From NCBI GenBank assembly GCA_050261915.1, contig JBLNDT010000048.1, positions 1 to 64,000 on the forward strand: a stretch of 64,000 nucleotides of DNA, given 5' to 3'. Below are positions 60,265 through 64,000 of the stretch, one piece after another; position 1 is the first letter of the stretch, and each line of letters starts with the position of its first letter. Both the position numbers and the translations under genes were made by a program. This DNA comes from UBA699 sp050261915 (lineage in GTDB: Bacteria > Bacillota > Clostridia > Clostridiales > Clostridiaceae). Under the pieces are notes generated by a model. That model did no database searches, was not told the origin of the DNA, and saw only the letters and a program-made list of their open reading frames with translations.

Positions 60265-61416
60265 TTATAATTCGTTTGCTATTTTTTCAAGTTCCGAGGA
60301 CATAGAGGCAATCTCTTGAACACTGGCAGTTATTTCTTCTGTTGCTGCCGCTTGTTCCTGGCTTGAAGATAAAGAACTCTGGCTTTTTTCACTTGTTTCA
60401 TCAACCTTTGATCTAATCCTGTTGGTTAATTCCTGAATTTTAGGAACTGTTCCTTTTGACTGTTCTGACAGATTTCTTATTTCTTGTGCAACTACTCCAA
60501 AACCCTTTCCTGCTTCTCCTGCTCTAGCCGCTTCAATTGCTGCATTTAAACCAAGCATATTTGTTTTATCTGCAATTGCCTTTATAAAACTTGTCACTTC
60601 ATTTATTTCTTCTGAAATCTTAATTATTTCTTTGATCTCACCATTAAGCTCTTGTTCATTTGCATGTATATTTGAAGCTGATGCAGCTAGTTCCTCAATA
60701 GCTGAAGCTATTCCTGAAAGACCTGTTCCAAGATTATGGGACATTTCTCTAAGCTTCCCTTCAAGGGTTTTTGGCATAACCACTCCAAAGGTTCCAACAA
60801 GTTCAGTTGGATAATCCTCATCAAACAATGGATAATTTTCAACAAGTACAGGAACCCCATAAGCCGAGCAGTCCAGTTCTACCGTTAAAGGCTGTCTTGC
60901 CTTAATCACCCTGCTTGCAATGTCCTGTTCCCTTAATACATATCCCGCATGTCTTTGAGGCATGTCAAATTTTTTAGAACTTTGATCTTGTATGATTTCA
61001 CTTAAATTTGTTGTATAAAGAAACGCACCCTCTGGGAACATATCTGCAACTATTGGTGCAAAATCTTTAAACGATTTCATTACAGAATGCATTCTTGGAT
61101 AAACGATTGAAAAAGCACCAATTGCCTTTCCTTCTTCATCAACTAAAGGTTCTGCTATGGTAGTTAACATTGTTCCATATAAAGAAGCTGATAGATTTTG
61201 TTTTATTGTTTTATTTTCACTTATTGCTCTAGCTGCATTGCCGCTGCTTTTTATTTTTTCACCAACCTTAAATACGTCCAAGTCAAAAATTTTCGATGCT
61301 CTTTTCCAGACATAAGTGTCCCCTTGAATGATTAAATATATTACGCCTCCAGGTATGATATCTGCCTGTAATTCACATACTTTTTTTATGTTTTCCAATG
61401 CAGAAACTGAAATCAT
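60265..61416 (-). CDS. Soluble methyl-accepting chemotaxis protein, copy 2
   Basis: A 383-residue soluble chemoreceptor, exactly as long as copy 1 and highly similar along its whole length (for example AAIEAARAGEAGKGFGVVAQ here against AAIEAARAGEAGRGFGVVAQ). The sensing half is less alike (SLYGTMLTTIAEPLVDE; SAYGVPVLVENYPLFDE), so the two may sense different compounds. The start follows GGGGAGGTG. Each copy has its own upstream gap and terminator. Confidence 0.9.
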   Translation of the reverse strand: MISVSALENIKKVCELQADIIPGGVIYLIIQGDTYVWKRASKIFDLDVFKVGEKIKSSGNAARAISENKTIKQNLSASLYGTMLTTIAEPLVDEEGKAIGAFSIVYPRMHSVMKSFKDFAPIVADMFPEGAFLYTTNLSEIIQDQSSKKFDMPQRHAGYVLREQDIASRVIKARQPLTVELDCSAYGVPVLVENYPLFDEDYPTELVGTFGVVMPKTLEGKLREMSHNLGTGLSGIASAIEELAASASNIHANEQELNGEIKEIIKISEEINEVTSFIKAIADKTNMLGLNAAIEAARAGEAGKGFGVVAQEIRNLSEQSKGTVPKIQELTNRIRSKVDETSEKSQSSLSSSQEQAAATEEITASVQEIASMSSELEKIANEL

Positions 61417-61538
61417 GGCACACCTCCCCTTGTTAATTTATCTTTTAATAAAATTAAAATTTACATTATGTGACTATTATATGATTTTTTACATATTTTT
61501 ATAAAACACCAATATATTGTAGCTGCCACAACTAAAAA

Positions 61539-61566
61539 ATGTAGAAACACAGATGTGTTTCTACAT
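61539..61566 (-). terminator. Terminator after the LysR gene
   Basis: A perfect 13-base stem (ATGTAGAAACACA / TGTGTTTCTACAT) with a 2-base centre; on the minus strand it ends in TTTTTTAG. Confidence 0.85.
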
Positions 61567-61572
61567 AAACCT

Positions 61573-62475
61573 TTAATAAACTTCATTATTTTTAAAATAT
61601 TCTACAGTATAATTTGTAAGAGTTTCTACTTTATCATTAAAACCAAAGTGTTTGTTGCTTATCAGTCCAATTTCAATTTTAAAGGGAACATTGGCAAAGG
61701 AAAGCATTTTTAACCCTTCATAACCACCCATGGCTTTTTGGGAGATAGGCTCCGGGAGTATAGTTATGCCTTTATTTAAAGAAACCAATTCCAAAATAAG
61801 ATCTATTTGAGATGTGGTATAAACAATATTAGGTTTAAAACCTGCTTTGCTGCAGTGTTTAAGGATAAGCTGATGAGTCTTGTACTCTGAAGACAGCATA
61901 ATGAATTTTTCATTTTGAAGATCTTCAAATTCAATATTCCCCTTACTTGAAAGTTCGTATTCTTCACTCACTAGAACAGCCATGTTGCAGGAAAAAAGCG
62001 GGTGAAAATTTATCTTTTCTAAGTTATCAGGGTTTATTACAAAAGAAAGATCCAGGAAACTGTTTTTCATGTGCCTTTCACATGCGTAGGAAGGCATTTC
62101 AACAATCTCTAGATTAATATCCAGATAAGTCTCTTTAAACTTCCAAAGCATGGTAGCAAAATATTTTGTAAAAAGAGATAATGGCAATCCTACAGAGATA
62201 GTTCCTGCTTTCAATCTTACTACATCATTTAAGAAATCCATCATCATATCAAATTCTTTTATTGCTACCCGAGATTTTTCAAAGAGTATTCTGCCTAGCA
62301 TTGTTGGCCGTACCCCCTTAGAGGAACGCTCAAATAGTGCAGCTCCAAGTTCCTCCTCCATGTTTTTAATAATCTTGCTCAAGCCCTGTTGTGAAATATG
62401 AAGATTTTCTGCAGCCTGTGAAAAGCTGTTTTCATTATATACTTGAATAAAATATTTTAACTGCCATATTTCCAT
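61573..62475 (-). CDS. LysR-family transcriptional regulator
   Basis: A 300-residue LysR protein with the DNA-binding segments IWQLKYFIQVYNENSFSQAA and ISQQGLSKIIKNMEEELG, then an effector-binding domain (AGTISVGLPLSLFTKYF). Start follows TGAGGTTACT. Its neighbours are a chemoreceptor and a YhfC-like protease gene; no clear target. Confidence 0.9.
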   Translation of the reverse strand: MEIWQLKYFIQVYNENSFSQAAENLHISQQGLSKIIKNMEEELGAALFERSSKGVRPTMLGRILFEKSRVAIKEFDMMMDFLNDVVRLKAGTISVGLPLSLFTKYFATMLWKFKETYLDINLEIVEMPSYACERHMKNSFLDLSFVINPDNLEKINFHPLFSCNMAVLVSEEYELSSKGNIEFEDLQNEKFIMLSSEYKTHQLILKHCSKAGFKPNIVYTTSQIDLILELVSLNKGITILPEPISQKAMGGYEGLKMLSFANVPFKIEIGLISNKHFGFNDKVETLTNYTVEYFKNNEVY

Positions 62476-62526
62476 AGTAACCTCAAATATTTCTGTTTTT
62501 ATTTAATTATACTATTATATGGTTTT

Positions 62527-63309
62527 TTAATCACGAAAAAATTTTTTACTGCTTTTTATAAATAAAAAACTGCATATGGCAAGTACTAAGCAGAGTGCTT
62601 CAATAATCCATATATTTGTTGTGAGACCTTTTTGATATAAACCAGCAGGAAAATCTACCAGCATGTGAAGAAGCACGGCATATATTAAGAATCTGTACTT
62701 TTTGCTTTTAACAGCATATAGCACCACCAAAGACAAGCCTATCTGAATAATAAATGCAAACACTCTCTCAAAGCCTGATACAAGAAACAAATAAGGTGAT
62801 GTATTTATTAAACCGCTGCTAATTTGATTAAGCATTGAACTTGAAACCTTCCCATCCAAGGCTGCTTTTAAGCCCCCTGAATTTATCAATATGGAGAAAT
62901 ACAGGCTTTGTATAATTGAAATGCCACCTATTAATAATGCTTCAATTCCACCATGTCCAATACCATATGCAATGCCATCCTTTCTTTGGAATCTGCCTTT
63001 AAGCAGAATTTTATATCCAAAAAACCTGCCAGACTCTTCAAAAATCCCAGCTGCCAGAGCTCCGTACAGGGCAAACACAAAGGGGCTTCCATTAATAAAT
63101 GCTGCGGTATATTGAATTTTCTGTAGTAAATACATATGCATATTCCTTTCAAGCACCAGCACAAAAATCACAAAAACAACAGCTCCAACAAAAACATTTC
63201 TGAATGATATCCTGTACTTTTTCCAACTATAAATTGCTGCACCTATAGGTACACCTATACACAAAACAACACTTAACACCATGAAATAAATTGAAATATT
63301 ACTTACCAT
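62527..63309 (-). CDS. YhfC-family intramembrane protease-like protein
   Basis: A 260-residue protein with about eight membrane segments. Conserved acid/His residues occur in AGIFEESGRFFGY (EExxR) and GIGHGGIEALLIGG, as in the YhfC/CPBP-like group of glutamic intramembrane proteases. The start follows AGGAGGAATAAG. It lies 10 bases after the partial DUF1648-type gene, so both are probably in one operon. Confidence 0.85.
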   Translation of the reverse strand: MVSNISIYFMVLSVVLCIGVPIGAAIYSWKKYRISFRNVFVGAVVFVIFVLVLERNMHMYLLQKIQYTAAFINGSPFVFALYGALAAGIFEESGRFFGYKILLKGRFQRKDGIAYGIGHGGIEALLIGGISIIQSLYFSILINSGGLKAALDGKVSSSMLNQISSGLINTSPYLFLVSGFERVFAFIIQIGLSLVVLYAVKSKKYRFLIYAVLLHMLVDFPAGLYQKGLTTNIWIIEALCLVLAICSFLFIKSSKKFFRD

Positions 63310-63319
63310 CTTATTCCTC

Positions 63320-64000
63320 CTATTTCTCTAGGATAAAGCAAATAACTAAAGGAATTATAAGCAGAAGTATTGTTCCCGCGTATATTGCTTTTCCAGGGAA
63401 TGTTCCTGCATTTACTGTCCATCCTATTCCAAATCTCTTTTCAACAAATACTGAAGGGTCTTCAGGATTATAATAAATACTATTTGCTAAAAGCCAGTAC
63501 TTGTCATCATCCCTGTGAAATATCACCTCTTCATTTTTTTCATTTGGAAATTTAAGCTTACTTCCTCCCTGACCTACCTTTACAGATATTATTATTGAAC
63601 CACCGATAATAAACATAGTAAATCCGGATATAAGGAAAGTGGAAATTGTATTACTTATATATGCAACCTGCATTATTTGAAAATCACCCACGGTAAAAAT
63701 TAAATTAACGGCAATTGTAGTTATAATAAAGTAAATGCCCCATGCTCTCCTGAATATCTTATTTCGTTCTTTGGATTCTTCAGGATTTATACCGCTAAGT
63801 TCCTGTTTTGACCAGCCTATGCCCTTAAAACTGATAAATAATATACCTGTCATAAACAATTGAAATAAAGGCATTTCATAAATAAGAATTCCGGATTTAT
63901 GCTGATACCCGTTAACCTGACCATTAAAATCCCAGTGAGTAGGCACTATGCTTGGAAGAAATTCATAATATTTTAGATTCACTGCAATATTTACCGCTAT
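63320..64000 (-). CDS. DUF1648/DUF5808-type membrane protein (5' end missing)
   Basis: The frame stays open to the right edge, so the N terminus is outside the window; at least 226 residues are present. The DUF1648 mark LPSIVPTHWDFNGQVNGY lies near the visible start, followed by about four membrane segments and a soluble C-terminal stretch (DDDKYWLLANSIYYNPEDPS) typical of DUF5808. Related proteins are often encoded beside GntR regulators in Firmicutes. Function unknown. Confidence 0.8.
   Translation of the reverse strand: MAVNIAVNLKYYEFLPSIVPTHWDFNGQVNGYQHKSGILIYEMPLFQLFMTGILFISFKGIGWSKQELSGINPEESKERNKIFRRAWGIYFIITTIAVNLIFTVGDFQIMQVAYISNTISTFLISGFTMFIIGGSIIISVKVGQGGSKLKFPNEKNEEVIFHRDDDKYWLLANSIYYNPEDPSVFVEKRFGIGWTVNAGTFPGKAIYAGTILLLIIPLVICFILEK

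Overview
The window is AT-rich, with Clostridium-type gene content: Stickland-type selenoprotein reductase genes, sporulation genes, strong AGGAGG ribosome binding sites, frequent TTG starts and compact rho-independent terminators. It fits a spore-forming, amino-acid- and methylamine-fermenting Clostridium (sensu stricto or close relative); I cannot name a species. I saw no rRNA, tRNA, insertion sequence, prophage or CRISPR array.

Left part (1-11 kb): a minus-strand operon grdI-grdH-BCCT transporter-trxB-trxA-grdA-grdC-grdD (grdD runs off the left edge) encodes a complete GrdABCD-type reductase. Two genes, grdA and the grdB/grdH-like gene, contain in-frame UGA selenocysteine codons, each followed by a SECIS-like hairpin. 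The linked BCCT transporter, and the lack of a cysteine where glycine-type GrdE is processed, favour betaine (or sarcosine) over glycine as substrate. A divergent TetR regulator and a 33-bp palindrome sit between. Next comes a sigma/anti-sigma pair joined to the sporulation pair DUF2953-YtfJ.

11-22 kb: a nitroreductase-like gene; a tight minus-strand operon of an HExxH membrane protease-like protein, a metallo-beta-lactamase-fold hydrolase, a repeat protein, a MoxR ATPase and an HExxH-VWA protein (best candidate for an uncharacterised system); CheX-type chemotaxis genes; a PadR-controlled pair; and feoAB with a Fur box.

22-34 kb: tryptophanase with a LysR regulator, small metabolic genes, a Cys form of the CC/Se motif family, an aldehyde dehydrogenase, and two ECF sigma/anti-sigma loci, one with a MotA/ExbB-like membrane protein.

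34-42 kb: malic enzyme, a KdgT-family permease and a CitA/DcuS-type two-component system form a probable malate-use locus, followed by an iron-sulphur protein and a LysR regulator.

42-51 kb: an SASP-like repeat protein, an L,D-transpeptidase, and an operon of nucleoside hydrolase, two ABC permeases, ATPase, an unusual kinase-fold protein and a WYL regulator, with no substrate-binding protein beside it.

51-64 kb: an SDR, a divergent CooS-type carbon monoxide dehydrogenase homologue lacking several canonical active-site residues, a GH10-like secreted protein, ung, an EF-hand-like protein, two tandem soluble chemoreceptors, a LysR regulator, a YhfC-type membrane protease and a partial DUF1648-type membrane protein.
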